64,000 bases of DNA from Gadus chalcogrammus. Taxonomy: Eukaryota > Chordata > Actinopteri > Gadiformes > Gadidae. The notes below the pieces were generated by a model. The model searched no databases, was not told the origin of the DNA, and was given only the letters and a program-made list of their open reading frames with translations. Position 1 is the stretch's first letter; the number at the start of each line of letters is the position of its first letter. Made by a program: the position numbers and the translations under genes. The stretch is taken from contig NC_079426.1 in the NCBI RefSeq assembly GCF_026213295.1, forward strand, positions 14,285,192 to 14,349,191, given 5' to 3'. Positions 20,699-32,345 of the stretch are shown one piece after another.

Positions 20699-23270
20699 CA
20701 GGGCTCTAAAGTGCGACCAATTTGGTCGCACATGCGACCTAATTTCTCAATGGTGCGACTAAAAAAAATCTGAGGTCGCACCGGTGCAACCAGCCGTTCA
20801 AAAAGAAAAAAACTCTGCGACTCTGAAAGGCCCATATCATGGTCCAAACCAATCAGAGATAATGAAGAGCGGGACCCCCCTCTGATTGGCCGTGGTCCAG
20901 ATATTCCTGTTTATTCTACTTCATTTAAGAATGCTCGTCAGAATTTTGCGATTTTCACTGGCTACAATATTGCATCTGTCAGTTGTCAAATTTGCTGAAC
21001 AAAATGTTAAACTTCAATAATTGTTCAGTCAACTTATATCGTGCATTTATTTAAGCTCTCAACAGCATAACCATACAGCTTCGCCACATCGGCGGGAAAA
21101 CACGGCACACGCAAAGTAGGCTACATCCATGGAATCAGCCGTTCAAAACCAGTCTGCATGAATCGTATGACAACTGGATGGCAGGGGATGCGGACAAGGT
21201 ATACACCGCAGGGGAGAACATGAGAGCCCCAGCTCGCCGCATAGTAGCCTGGGTGCTTTAAGCATGGAATAAGCTGGATACGGAGTGGGTGAAAAACTAT
21301 GTGTGTGTGTGTGTGTGTGTTTGTGTGTCACTCTGTTCGAGCCTGGGCCCCGTTTCCCGATAACGATGGATCCACGCTCGTACGATCATTCTCACGATGG
21401 ATCTTGCGATCCATCGTCAATTTCTTTGGAGCGTTTCCCGAAACTCCTCTTAACGTGAACGCGCATTCGCTGCACTCACGACGTCGTAGGATTGTAACTG
21501 TCTACCGACACGGTGCTGAAATGGGCTCCGTAGGAGGGGGAGACGCAGGAATGTCGCAGGAAAATTGTGTTAAAAAGGGTTAAAATATATCCCCATCAAG
21601 GACAACAGCAGAGTAGCCTACGAAAAAAATAGACTGCAATTATATGAATGCTAAAGACATTAAAACACAATTGATTAGGCTTAAACCGAAATATATCAGT
21701 CCTAATCCTGAATGCACTGTGCGTTTCACGGCATTTTCCCCCCTTAAATAATTCCTCTTCACACCTGTGAATAACCCGGGAGACGTCCATGATGAGGAAT
21801 ACAACGAAGCCCACCGTCTGGCCCGGTGCATCGTTGAGCGCACGATCGGGAGGTGGAAGTTGCGCTTTAGATGCCTTCACAAGTCAGGCGGAGGGCTCCA
21901 GTTTTCTCCGGCCAAGTCATGCGCCGTGATATGTGTGACGGCTATGTTGCACAACATTGCAGCTAAGGCTGGGGTGGCATTGCTTGAACCGGAGGACGTT
22001 GAGGACGATGACGATGAGGAAGATCGGAGTGAGGACGGCCTTCCTCATAACTACGCGGCTGGTTTTCATGCGCGTCGAATAGTGATTGAGACTTTTTTTT
22101 AACCCCCTCCACCCTCCCACATGTCACTAAACATTCCCGTCAACGTGACCAATCCCCACCATATCCCAGCCTTTTGCCTGCTCCTTTGCTTGTTTTTTAT
22201 AATTTCTTTTATTTCTTTATTTTTTATTTTTTTTAATTTGTTTAATTTAATTTATTTTTTACATTATTTTATGCTACGTTTTATGAGTAGCCTATGTCAG
22301 TCTGCACAAATCCCCCCACTTTCTCTCACACATTTTGAGTGCCCTGCCTGCGCAAACATTTTCTGGACTGTCTCGTTTTATTTTGGCCATTTGAACATCT
22401 TTATTAATAAATTAATTAATAATCTTTATTAATTACCAAACTAAGAACATAAAGGCGCAATGCGTTTTAATAAAACGCATCCAATAGACGGACTCAGTTA
22501 CTCCCCTCTAGACAAAACGGAATTGGTTGCGACGTTGACCCGGCGCCGCCCGAAACGTTAACGGGCCACCGGGAATTCTCCCAACTCTCCCGATTACCAC
22601 TCTGCGTGTTCGTGCGTGCGTGCGTGCCTGTGTGTGTGTGCAGGCGTTATTCAATTGCCTGGTAAACATATAGGCCTACGGTAATATTCATACTGGTTTA
22701 AATAATGCATTTGATAGTAGGCTATTTCCCATCGTTGCTGAGCAAGAGTTTTGTTCGAAAGTTCAGTGATAGAAAACAAATAATAGCCCGGGCTATTGCC
22801 AAAGATCAAGAAGGCCAAACTACATGAGTTGGCCATCAGAGGGGCATGTGACTGCAATTGAGGATAGTCCATAAGACCTGGAGCCATGAGATGTTCAGTT
22901 TGAAGTTTCAGTTTAAAACACTTGCACTTTTAATTTAGATTTTCTTTTTATTTCATTTATCTTCAGATGTTTTAAGTTTAAATTGCAGCTCAGTGAGGCA
23001 CTTACAGCACCAAAATGTTTCAGTGAAATTACCTTTCTTGTGCAAATATTCAAATAAAGAACATTAGGTTGACCAGATTCTTAGTTCATCATTTAGAAGT
23101 CAATATTGCCTACATGGACAGCTATTTAAAAAACGTGAACCTGTAAAACTGCAGTGTTGAATGCGATATGGTCGACAATTTGGGTGCACCTAACTTTTGT
23201 GCTGGTGCACCTAATAAAAAAAGTTAGGCGCACCAGTGCAACCAGTGAAAAATGTTAGTTTAGAGCCCTG
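20699..23270. mobile_element. hAT-like element inserted in the L2 LINE
   Basis: The ends CAGGGCTCTAAA (20699) and TTTAGAGCCCTG (23270) are inverted repeats, flanked by the 5-bp duplication CTAAG (20694-20698 and 23271-23275). Removing the insert and one CTAAG restores the L2 frame (...VARL-RGLMSTED...), which confirms the boundaries. Subterminal GTGCGACC/GGTGCACC repeats occur at both ends. TIRs starting CAGGG suggest hAT; a 5-bp rather than 8-bp duplication fits the minority hAT5 type. No hAT transposase is visible; the interior instead contains a Harbinger fragment (about 21340-22102). Confidence 0.8.
21760..22102 (+). pseudogene. Harbinger (HARBI1-like) transposase C-terminal exon
   Basis: The frame contains EEYNEAHRLARCIVERTIGR, WKLRFRCLHKSGG and LHNIAAKAGVALLEPED, followed by an acidic tail and a TAA stop at 22100-22102. 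This matches the C-terminal block of HARBI1-type nucleases (YN-AH--TR--VERT-G--K-RFR-L, ending LHN), including the last catalytic Glu region. The upstream catalytic exons are missing. A Harbinger-like start (GGGCCCCGTTTCCCGATAAC, about 21344) lies 420 bases upstream, so this is an internally deleted Harbinger copy lodged in the hAT-like element. I see no convincing right-hand Harbinger end. Confidence 0.75.
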
Positions 23271-23875
23271 CTAAGTCTTGCTACATTTTTAAGGTGATAA
23301 TATGCCGATTTTGTAACTGATTTGATGTGACTGTCGAAATGTAAATCTGAATCCATGATAACGCCTAGATTTCTGGCTTTGATTGAGGTTTTGAGGGACA
23401 GAGAGTGAAGGTGTTGGGTTACTTTAAGCCTTTCCGTTTTAGAACCAAATACAATTATCTCTGTTTTGTCCACATTTAGTTGAAGGAAATTCCGGCACAT
23501 CCATTCTTTCACTTGCTCAATGCACTGGCACAGCAGATCTCTGGGCCGATAGTCATTTGGTGATAGTGATACATAGATTTGCGTGTCATCAGCATAGCAA
23601 TGATGGTCAATATTGTTATTTTGCATGATTTGCCCTAGTGGGAGCATGTAGATGTTGAATAAAGAGGGTCCTAAGATCGAACCTTGTGGGACTCCACATG
23701 TCACATTGGTTGATTCCGATACAAAGTCGCCAATGGAAACAAAGTAGTTCCTATTTTGTAGATAGGACCTGAACCAACTTAAGACTGTACCTGAAAGCCC
23801 CACCCAGTTTTCTAACCTGTCCAGAAGTAATGTATGGTCTACAGTGTCGAATGCAGCAATGAGGTCAAGTAGCAT
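23255..23875 (-). pseudogene. L2 reverse transcriptase core
   Basis: An open frame of 206 codons on the minus strand contains LIAAFDTVDHTLLLDRLENW, CGVPQGSILGPSLFNIY, the YADD catalytic box in HHCYADDTQIYVSLS, and LQLNVDKTEIIVFG. These are the fingers and palm motifs of a non-LTR reverse transcriptase of the L2 clade. The protein would polymerise cDNA on the element's own transcript. It lacks its N- and C-terminal neighbours in one frame: the next segment upstream (23996-24190) is frameshifted and the downstream part is separated by the hAT-like insertion. Confidence 0.85.
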
Positions 23876-23995
23876 TAGTATTGAGGTTTTGCCAGAGTCT
23901 GTGTTAAGACGGATGTCGTTTACAACTTTAATAAGGGAGGTCTCAGTGCTGTGCAGGGGTCAAAATCCTGATTGGAAGGTGTCATAGCAACCAGT

Positions 23996-24190
23996 TTATA
24001 CCAGGAAGTGATTAAGTTGCTGGAGGACAACTTTCTCAATGATTTTACTTATGAAGGGTAGATTTGATATTGGTCTGTAGTTGTTAATAATAGAGGCATC
24101 TAGGCTCCGCTTTTTTAAAACGGGTTTAATAGCTGCAGTTTTCAAAGCTTTTGCGAAATTGCCTGACTGGAGAGAGTTGTTAACTATCTG
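23996..24190 (-). pseudogene. L2 reverse transcriptase N-terminal block
   Basis: Encodes DILQIVNNSLQSGNFAKAL and NNYRPISNLPFISKIIEKVV, the domain-0/1 region of L2-clade reverse transcriptases. It is separated from the core frame by stops and a shift around 23880-23990. Confidence 0.8.
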
Positions 24191-24196
24191 CAATAT

Positions 24197-24690
24197 GTCT
24201 AATAATAATAATAATAATAATAGATTCAATTTATATAGTGCTTTTCTTACACTCAAAGCGCTTTACATAGGGGCACAAAAATAGATAAACAAGAAAAAAG
24301 TTTGAGTTGATTGGGCTAGGGATAGTGAGTGAGATGGACCAGGGAAAAAACTGACTGGGGGGAGACCATGCAGAGTGAGGAGGATGGATGTGACCAGGTC
24401 TGGCCGACGGAGCAGCCTAGCGTTAGCCGCCACTCGATAGATGAGCGTGGGGGACCCACTAGCAGGGATCGGGAGGCGAGTGGCTGAAAGTTGTCCGGCA
24501 AGGCGATATAGGTTGTTGGAACCAGATGGCTCTTTTCCCGGTGAGGCAAGATTGACAGTTGGAAGACGTCAGAAACAGCTAGATGCCTAACTACCCAGCT
24601 AACAACGTCGGTGAAGCTAAAAATCAATGTCCCGAAAAACTGGAAGGGCTCGTAACAATAGCTTGTTAAAAGTGAAAAAATAAAAGTGAA
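24197..24690 (-). mobile_element. Short retroelement fragment inserted in L2
   Basis: Starts on the plus strand with an (AAT)n run and then ATTCAATTTATATAGTGC, TTTTCTTACACTCAAAGCGC, a 3'-tail motif shared by fish LINE/SINE families, so the element is on the minus strand. It interrupts the L2 protein between ...EGIRRAIN and DILQIVNNSL. The 5' boundary near 24690 is approximate and no coding sequence was recognised inside. Confidence 0.5.
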
Positions 24691-26168
24691 AAGTTACTTT
24701 TGCCTGAACAGGGTGGTAGTCCAAAATTTTTGTTTGAAGTGAAGATATTGATGGCGCGTCTGATGCCTTCAATTTTATCAGTATAAAAAGCTGCAAACTC
24801 ATTGCATTTCTGCGTGGAATGGAGATCAGGTGGAATTTGTGTTGGGGGGTTGGTCAGTCTGTCAACAGTTGCAAATAGGGTTTTTGCATTATTAGTGTTG
24901 GTTTTAATGATATTGGAGAAAAATGTAGTTTAGAACGCAAGTTTATGTAGAAAAAATAGCAACTTTTGGCGTTAAACTCTTTCATTACCAAGAAGGATGT
25001 CTTTGCCCTGCTACCAACAGGCTTTGATTGGCTATGAGCTACGTACAGACTCATATGATAGACATTCGTAGCGCCCAATAAACGGCTCCGGGCAATCGTA
25101 AACCACGCCCCAAATACGAGAAAATGAATGTGTGGCTCCCAGACCTCGCCCCCTAGAAGTTCTGCCTCAATATAGTAGGACTTTTGGATGCGAGATTTAG
25201 ATATAAATAATTTTTGACAGGACTCCGAAATGCATCCAACATCTAATGTGTATTAAAGCATTGCTTGTTGTTGTTTGGCACTTAAGATTAGACACAAATA
25301 TATAGTCCCACACTATTCAAACAGAATACCAATCTTCAGAAACTAGATAGCAGTGAAATCAAACACAACATGAAAATTTGACTTTCACGACTCTCAGACT
25401 AATAAACTATAGTTTATTGTTCATTGAATCACAAGACGATCTTGATACTAACTTTGACATGCAGCCGAAAGGTTCTGCTTTAATGCTGGCGTGTTTCATA
25501 AATATCATAACATCTGTACACATGTTTGACACTGAAGAAGATGAGGCATAGGCAAGTGCATAAAGCCCTATGGATGTCATGTAACTGTTTATGCATAATA
25601 CATGTGCAGCTAGACATGGGCGTCAGTTTGGTTTGAAATGTGCTGGGGACAGAGACGCATTCGGGAGTGCATTTTCAGAAGTGCTGGGTATAATGAGGAT
25701 GCACTCCTTTTTCTCTCTTTAGTGCAGGTAATGAAAGGTTATGAAAAACAGCATTCCCATGTAGCTAATGTATATATACAAAATCTGTCCGGCACGTTTT
25801 ATGAAGAAAATGTTTCCAAAAAACATCGGACATATGACCCACTATGTTCTGCTCCACTAATCCAATGTTGACAACATGACATGATATGGCTAAGCTACTA
25901 ACATAGACAAGAGGAGCTAGGAAAGGAAATGAACTGCGTGTTTGAGTTCAGAAGGGGCAAACGTGTGGCTAGTAGCTACACACAGCACTACAAAAGTCGT
26001 CAAGATTGAAAAAGAAAAATATATTACTTGCACAGCTGAACGCTGTATCACATCATGAGCTGGCTGTTGTCAATTCAATAGGCTCTGTGCACTAGAACCC
26101 GGAAGTCAACTGACGGTGTCGGCATTCTAGTTTCCGGTCTACTTACTGACCCAGTCCATAGCGTGAAC

Positions 26169-26533
26169 ATGTCTGTCTTTTCTAGATGTCTCCAAGACCT
26201 ACCGACAATAAATGTTAACGATGTTCACCGCATTGTTGGTGCTAGTTCCCTTGCACCTACAAGCAAGCGGGAAAAAGGATTTAAGATCTATATTTCGAGT
26301 TATTTGCATAACTTTGAGGGTAGGTAACAGACTACTGGCTTTTTAGTGAACATTTGTTAGCGACAACATTTTTTTTCTGTATTTAAAACACTTAACTGTC
26401 CGTTGTTGTACTAACTGTACCAACGAGTGTCCATTTTTTAGTGTCTAGCAAAGATAAGGGAACATCGGAGGTGATTATCGGAGCATTGTGCCACAGGTCC
26501 ATGAAGAAATCAGAGAAGCCTCACAGCTTGAGT
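26169..26533 (+). pseudogene. N-terminal exons of a YqaJ-type transposon protein
   Basis: Exon 26169-26319 begins at an ATG and encodes RCLQDLPTINVNDVHRIVG and GFKIYISSYLHNFEG. After a GTAGGT donor and TTTTTTAG acceptor, the exon at 26442-26533 continues in frame with SSKDKGTSEVIIGALC and KKSEKPHSLS. This is the N-terminal signature of the fish proteins that carry a SWIM-like segment and a C-terminal YqaJ nuclease domain. The nuclease part is missing because the element is deleted internally. Confidence 0.55.
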
Positions 26534-26997
26534 GTATGTTAAAGCTAGCGATAAACCAACCGTTATAAACAAACCGTTATACGCCTGTTTCTTTTATAAC
26601 AGTGTCCGTGGGGGGATTTAGCGGGGGTCATATGTTTAATCAATACAAACATGTATTATTAAAAAAACAGCACAAATGTACACACAAGCGCACTTTCCTC
26701 GTCAGCCACCACAACACGCAGAAAGCTCCAGCCGAGAGCGCCCACCACGGCCCCAACACAGTGCAAGCACGCGAGCCGCACACAGACACAAACACACCAG
26801 CTTCACATTGCCTCAAACTCCACAAATGTCTCTTTTTGTATAGCACTGTAGTGCTCACGGTCAACACACACTGTACTAGTAGCACTGTACTCATGGTCTA
26901 AGACCATCGGAACGGGTAGCTCAGGCTCTTCGGGGTCGGAGCAAGGCTCGGGACTCGCCGGTCTCTCTCTTCGCTCCCACACACCAGCCCGTGTTAC

Positions 26998-27113
26998 CGG
27001 CTGGAAGCTGAGCACAACTGTACACAGCAGTGTTGGTTTGATCCGCCTTCACTCCGTTGAAGCTTGTGAAGTCTTCTAACATTAAATTTCCGTTGTTTGG
27101 TTGGGTTTTCCAT
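26998..27113 (-). pseudogene. First exon of a THAP-domain transposon protein
   Basis: From the ATG at 27113 the minus strand encodes KQRKFNVRRLHKLQ and then HCCVQLCSASSR, ending at a GTAACA donor (26997). The C-x4-C spacing followed by SSR is how THAP zinc fingers start (here CVQLC). The rest of the finger would be on the next exon, which is not recognisable, so only the leading edge of the protein survives. Confidence 0.5.
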
Positions 27114-28048
27114 CTTTTTACTATTTATAGTTGCCGTGGTAACTGATACGGGAAGTAGACCGGAAACTAGAATGCCGACACCTGGCGACACCGGAAGTTC
27201 GCTTCTAGAGTTGTGCACAGAGCCTATTCACGTATTCCATCCAATCTAGCCTACATCAGGCATTCTGACCAAAACTCATGCAATCCCCACCACAATTAAT
27301 ACCAGAATTCAAGCAAAGCAAGAACGACCAAAAGACACTTTGTGTCAACAAGAGACTGATTTCCCCGACTATCAATTGCAAGTTAAAATAGCCGACCACT
27401 TGAGTGCAAAAAACACGAAAGACCTCGCAACAGTACCAGCAAATCTTCAGCAATATATATTGCGTCTTACCTTTATTTATTTGGCAGTGGTCTCTACCAC
27501 ATCCATTAAGTTCAACAGGTTATCACTCTGATACTGTCCTTGGTACTAGCAACTTGGTCTGGTGCTTTTTACCTATGTATTCAGGCTAAAATGACTTGAT
27601 TTTCTGATGCCTCATCATTGCATCCCAGCCAAAGAGTATTATAAAATAACTTCACACAGTGTGTCTTTTTACAATGTATTTGTTATCATTCACAGCGTTG
27701 ATCAGCAGAGAAATAGTTCTCCAAAGACGTTGACATCGCTTAGCAACAGAATACGCCGGGGGGCATTATCCCGCTTATACCATGGTCACTTGCAATTTGA
27801 GACCATTCATTTATATTTTCATGCGTTTTACAATCCAAATATAATTTTTTTCAAAAGCCATAACTTTGTTTCCCTGGTAACGCCTGAGGGTTTGACTAAT
27901 AGTACAATCATTATCCTCCCGTAAGGTTCTTAGGCAACAGAAACCTTGTTCACTCCTCCAGTAAATAGGACAGACCTTAGCTACGACTTGGCAACGGGAG
28001 GTATTCTAGTCCGCTCAGCTATGCGCCAGAGAGCTAACGTTATGCATT

Positions 28049-29232
28049 GTACATATTTATAATTCGAACTTCGTCCCAGCCTTTATACCACAGACACTCT
28101 AGGGTCTATAGCAGGGGTACTCAAGTAGAAATGATGAGGGGCCACAAACATTTTTTTCAGTGACTCAAGGGGCCGGTCGGTATACGTGTGACTCAGGCCG
28201 ATATATGCTCTGTTTTAGACGTAACGCGTAAGCACGTAAGATACATAACCCCCCCTTGCGCGGTAAAATATCCCCCCTTACGTGCTTAAGTGCGTCGGCC
28301 AAAATTCCTGACTATGCGACTAAAACACTACGGCCCTACGCAGCTCGCAAAGACTGTGATTGGCCAGCTAACCACATCCTTTCAGGAGTCTCACATTTCC
28401 GGTTTTACAGCATAATAGCGCCATTTTTAAAAGGCTGTGACGGAAGCGAATGAAGAATTTTGAAGAAGGAGAAGAAGAAAACACAAGAACGTATTATGAT
28501 AATTATAAATATAAACAAGCCAGCGATTTCCACTTCCACGCCCACAGATTCGTTCGTTGCTCCCCCTACTGTTCTGGCGGAGAATCCCCTTGCAACACGC
28601 ACAATCCTTAAAGGAACCGTAAATCAAAACTTGTCTAAAACAAGTCCCTTGTGTAAATTACGTGCTTACGTCTCTGCGTCGAAAACGACCCTAAATCGGC
28701 CTTGACTGCTGCTGAGATGGACTGTCTGCCTCGAGTTTGGGAGGGCTGGAGCAGTCTGTGGGCTGGAGTGCTATCTGTTTATCGTTGCAACCCCCAGCCT
28801 CGTATTGAGATCGCGGCGCGCGGTTTCAAAATAAGAGCGCCCAGCATGATTTTATTTTATTATTATTTTTTTTTTAATAATTAAAAAAACTTTTCAAAAC
28901 AGCTCGAGGGCCATTAATAGACACCCCGCGGGCCACAAAAGGCCCGCGGGCCGCTACTTGAGTATGACTGGTCTATAGCATATAACCGCTTTGTCTGATT
29001 ACAGTTTAACTCATTTTTCACAATTTACCAGCTCTCGTTTTGTAGACGAATCACCATTCGTTTCAATGGGAATCGCGACGGCCTATACTTTCAACATAAA
29101 AGCGTACATATTTATAATTTGAAATTCGTCCCAGCCTTTATACCACAGATACTATAGGGTCTATAGCATATAAACGAATCTTCTGATTACAGTTTAATGC
29201 ATTTTTCACAATTTAACAGCTCCCGTTTTGAA
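28049..29232. repeat. Tandem duplication of a 130-base unit, one copy split by hAT
   Basis: GTACATATTTATAATT, TCGTCCCAGCCTTTATACCA and GATTACAGTTTAA occur once around the hAT (28049-28111 plus 28979-29042) and again uninterrupted at 29104-29232. The second copy shows the empty site AGGGTCTATAGCATATAA. Confidence 0.85.
28112..28970. mobile_element. Non-autonomous hAT element (859 bp)
   Basis: Perfect 8-bp target duplication GTCTATAG (28104-28111 and 28971-28978). Ends CAGGGGTACTCAAGTAG and CTACTTGAGTATGACTG are inverted with two differences. Near the right end is a GC-rich hairpin built from GGCCCGCGGGCC. No transposase. It inserted into one unit of a tandem duplication whose uninterrupted copy lies at 29104-29232. 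Confidence 0.9.
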
Positions 29233-30468
29233 GGCTGAACAGACAATTTGACGGGAACTACTTAGCAAATGTCTGGGGTTAATGCACACCCTGCAGCCAA
29301 TGAGAATCGAGTATTCCCCAGACCATTGTATAAACAAAAATAATTGACAGCTGAACGTTTGGAAGGCCCACACAAGTGTATGGAGCAGTCAACAGCTAAT
29401 AGAAGAGCCTTGTAATAATCCATAATAATTCAACTCAAGTTTTTTTTTACAAGTGGTGGGTACAAAATGAATCTTGACGAAAACTGGTGGGTACTCGTCC
29501 CCAGCGTCCTGAACGGATTTGACGCCTATGCAGCTAGAGTATATGGCTCCTTATGCAAGTCCCAATGAACGGAAAGTATGTTCTGCGACTGTTTTTTTAT
29601 TGAGTCGTAACATCATGATCATGTATGGTCAGATTGTGGCTCAAATGATGTGAAAGGTTGGTTGGTGACACACTGAGATAAACTTGGGGACACAAGGCCA
29701 CGAGAGGGAGTTCAAGCTCATGAATCACAAAATATACTGAAACCAAAAGTAAAAGTACCCGAGAAGCAAGCTCAGACAGACTAAAAGGCCTTTGCTGCAA
29801 TACAGATGGCACAAGAGGTAATTTAGACATTATGCATCCGTTCCACTTAAAAAACACGATGGCTGTATGTATTTCTTTCAGCAGACATATTCATTTAAAT
29901 GAGCCTGCTAAATTTCTGGCCACAGTTGGACAATGCTCTTCTATTCTAATAAATTATATTCTTAAACTGTCAACTAATTTAGGGATGCAGTGGCTCTCAA
30001 GTTCTTAGCAATTAACGCATGCTTATGTTCTGCTTGATCAAGACCAGATGCCCTTGGATAACACAGGTACCATTGTTGTACCACAGAAATCAAACAGTGT
30101 TTTGATCTTCACTTCATAAACCTATAGATCTTCCCAGCTGCACTCTAGCTGCGCTAAGACACAGCCACCGTGTGTCTACCTTATGCTTTACTGCAGAAAG
30201 AGACTGAACAATATAAAGAAAACAAAAGGAAAAATAACTACAATGAGTAAAAAGCGATGACACTTTGCCTCAGGAAACAAAATCAGCCTCAAAAGCTTTC
30301 TTGACAAAAAAATTAATGAAAAGAGAACTCCCCCCATCCCCGCACACACACATCTCTTGTCTCCTCACTCACTCTATATATCCGGGGAAATGGCTGCAAA
30401 GCTATTTGTGGTATATAGCGTTTGCTTTTCCTCAACAAGGCTTCAAGATGTTGTTCTGGACTACTTCC

Positions 30469-30506
30469 TTTGTTGACCCGCAAAAACTATTTTGCGGGTC
30501 AACAAA
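30469..30506. repeat. Perfect 17-bp inverted repeat (hairpin)
   Basis: TTTGTTGACCCGCAAAA is followed by ACTA and its exact reverse complement. It is isolated, with no matching element nearby. Confidence 0.9.
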
Positions 30507-32159
30507 ATTACTCAAATGTGTAAAAACAGTTTTTGAGAACTAGGTCTTGGTTCCCGCTCTCTCTCTTTGGAATCCACATTGTTGCTGTTACGTTTTCTAT
30601 CTGTATATTTATTTATTCATTTATATATATTTAAATGCTATAATCACCAGCAGCAGCACTTATCATCAGACCAATTCAACCATCAATGTGTTGTGTGCTT
30701 CTTATTTGCATTGTGTGTGGTGCATTACGTTCAGAGTTATGGGGCCACACAGGGCACGTTATGGGCCAACTGAAATGAGATATAAACAGTGAGAGAGAGA
30801 GTGCATTTGCAAAGCCTTCCCATAATGACAACTTTATTGGATCCTCTGTGGGCCAATTGACATATTTGTTATTTGTTTGCCAAGCCTTAAAAGCAAATAA
30901 GTTTAAAATATGCAAACACAGCATATCAGGAAATATCTCTTCTGCCTCATCAAATATTTATCCACTCTTCTTTGAAATGTTACCAGAATGCAAGCCGGAT
31001 ACAGTTTTACCATTTATATATTTATAGATAGGTATTCATACAGTGGAAGGTAAAATATCACAGCATTCATTTTCATGAGCGTTGCTTTCCAATGTTGCTA
31101 AAATACATACACTTCTCTATCATCCTTACTCTTTACCTCTTTTTCCAAGGAGCTATTCAGCTCTGTACTCATGTGTGCATTGTATCAATGTGGATTCATT
31201 GATATACATTTTTAATTTACATTTTATTTATGTGATTATGCATAAGTTATACTGTGCATCAAGGCTTTTTCCCCCCGCTAAAATCACATATTTCAGCTAG
31301 GTGGCTCAGTCATCTGATTTGCATTTGCTGGTTAAGAAGATGGATACAAATTTGAAAATAGGTCATACTGATGACCGCTGGTACATATCACAAGGGTGTG
31401 GATTCAACTTTCACTATTAACTCACACATCTCATCACAGTACACCTAGGTGCTTCCTCATCACTGTAATTGACGACCTTAGTAGTCTCTGTGCATTAATT
31501 AAACTCTGCGTGAGACAGAGGTTTCCATGGATAACATCAGCAAGGCCACAGCATGCACTGTGAACACAACAACCTAGCTTTCTCTAGTCAGCTTGAAAGA
31601 GGAACGAACAAATTCATTAATTGGCTATTAGCTTGAGACTGTTGCTTGGCTCAAGAAGGGGAAAAGGGCACTAATTAGCACAAACTGTGTTTAATGTTTT
31701 GGGATAGCGTAGTTTTGAATCTGTTATTGGAGCACACCCAATTTGCAATTCATAAAATATGTGATGCATCCAAAATCACTTTAATGAACACTTCGGCATC
31801 AAAAGCAGATATGAGCATGGCAAATATTTCAGCCTTGAGTCTAAATCTCGTCGTATTGCTTTTACTAATACTAACTACTATCCTGGAGGGTGTTACATAT
31901 GTAAGGCACCAGACTATTACCTCCTTCCCTCCTTTTTTTGTGATTGACCTATTTCCCTAGCTGTTAATAAGTGAGCAGGGAGACGTTCAATGTAGCCCTG
32001 TCGGATCTGCTAACGGTGGATGAACATCACGCTTGTGTCAGCTACTTCATTGTTAATGAAGGCCTCCTTCTGAAGAGAGATAGAGAGTTAGAGAGAGAGT
32101 GGGAATAAGAGAGAGAGAGAGCGAGAGGCGTGCATGCGGTTGTGCGTCTGAGTTTCTGA

Positions 32160-32345
32160 TTGTGTGAATGTGTGCGTGTGTGTGCGTGTGTGTGCGTGTG
32201 TGTGTGTGAATGCAAGTGTAAGTGTGTGTGTAATTATGTGTGAGTTAAAATGTGTTTAAATGTGTGTCTGTGTGTAGGTGGTTGTGTGTGTGTAGGTGTG
32301 TGTGCATGTGTTAATGTGTGTAGGTGTGCGTGTGTTTGTGTGTCA
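32160..32345. repeat. Degenerate TG-rich simple repeat
   Basis: Interrupted TGTG/TGCG/TGTAGG tracts without a fixed period. Confidence 0.8.

Larger units (their letters stand above)
19955..24925 (-). mobile_element. L2-type LINE, minus strand, split by insertions
   Basis: The element reads right to left. Segments: about 24690-24925 (before the reverse transcriptase), 23271-24196 (reverse transcriptase) and 19955-20698 (3' part). The 3' end carries the fish L2 tail, GGCAAGGCAAGGCAAC followed by TTTATTTATGTAGCAC on the plus strand. Joined segments read through protein blocks of one LINE: NNYRPISNLPFISKIIEKV, then LIAAFDTVDHTLL, YADDTQIY, then YCNGLLTSLPK and SWNKLPEDLR. It is interrupted by a hAT-like element (20699-23270) and by about 490 bp at 24197-24690. 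A frame break near 23880-23990 makes it a fossil. Confidence 0.85.
26080..27225. mobile_element. ISL2EU-like element, internally deleted
   Basis: Ends AGGCTCTGTGCAC / GTGCACAGAGCCT are inverted. A second inverted block, GGTGTCGGCATTCTAG followed by TTTCCGGTCTACTT, occurs about 60-80 bases inside each end. Flanked by AT on both sides, consistent with a 2-bp duplication. The left half keeps the first exons of a YqaJ-type protein on plus, and the right half the first exon of a THAP-domain protein on minus. Both run inward from opposite ends, as expected of ISL2EU (Harbinger-related) transposons that encode a YqaJ nuclease plus a transposase. Confidence 0.65.
25615..29530. mobile_element. 3.9 kb hAT-like element with nested insertions
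   Basis: Flanked by the 8-bp direct repeat CAGCTAGA (25607-25614 and 29531-29538). The termini CATGGGCGTCA and TGACGCCTATG are inverted, and a GCTGGGGAC block sits about 26 bases inside each end. The 8-bp duplication is characteristic of hAT elements. No transposase was recognised. Two younger elements lie inside (26080-27225 and 28112-28970), as does a 130-base tandem duplication split by the second (28049-29232). Confidence 0.75.

Noticed and set aside
20593..20847. 84-codon minus-strand frame at the L2/hAT junction
   Set aside because: Crosses the insertion boundary; only the part from the L2 side is real LINE sequence.
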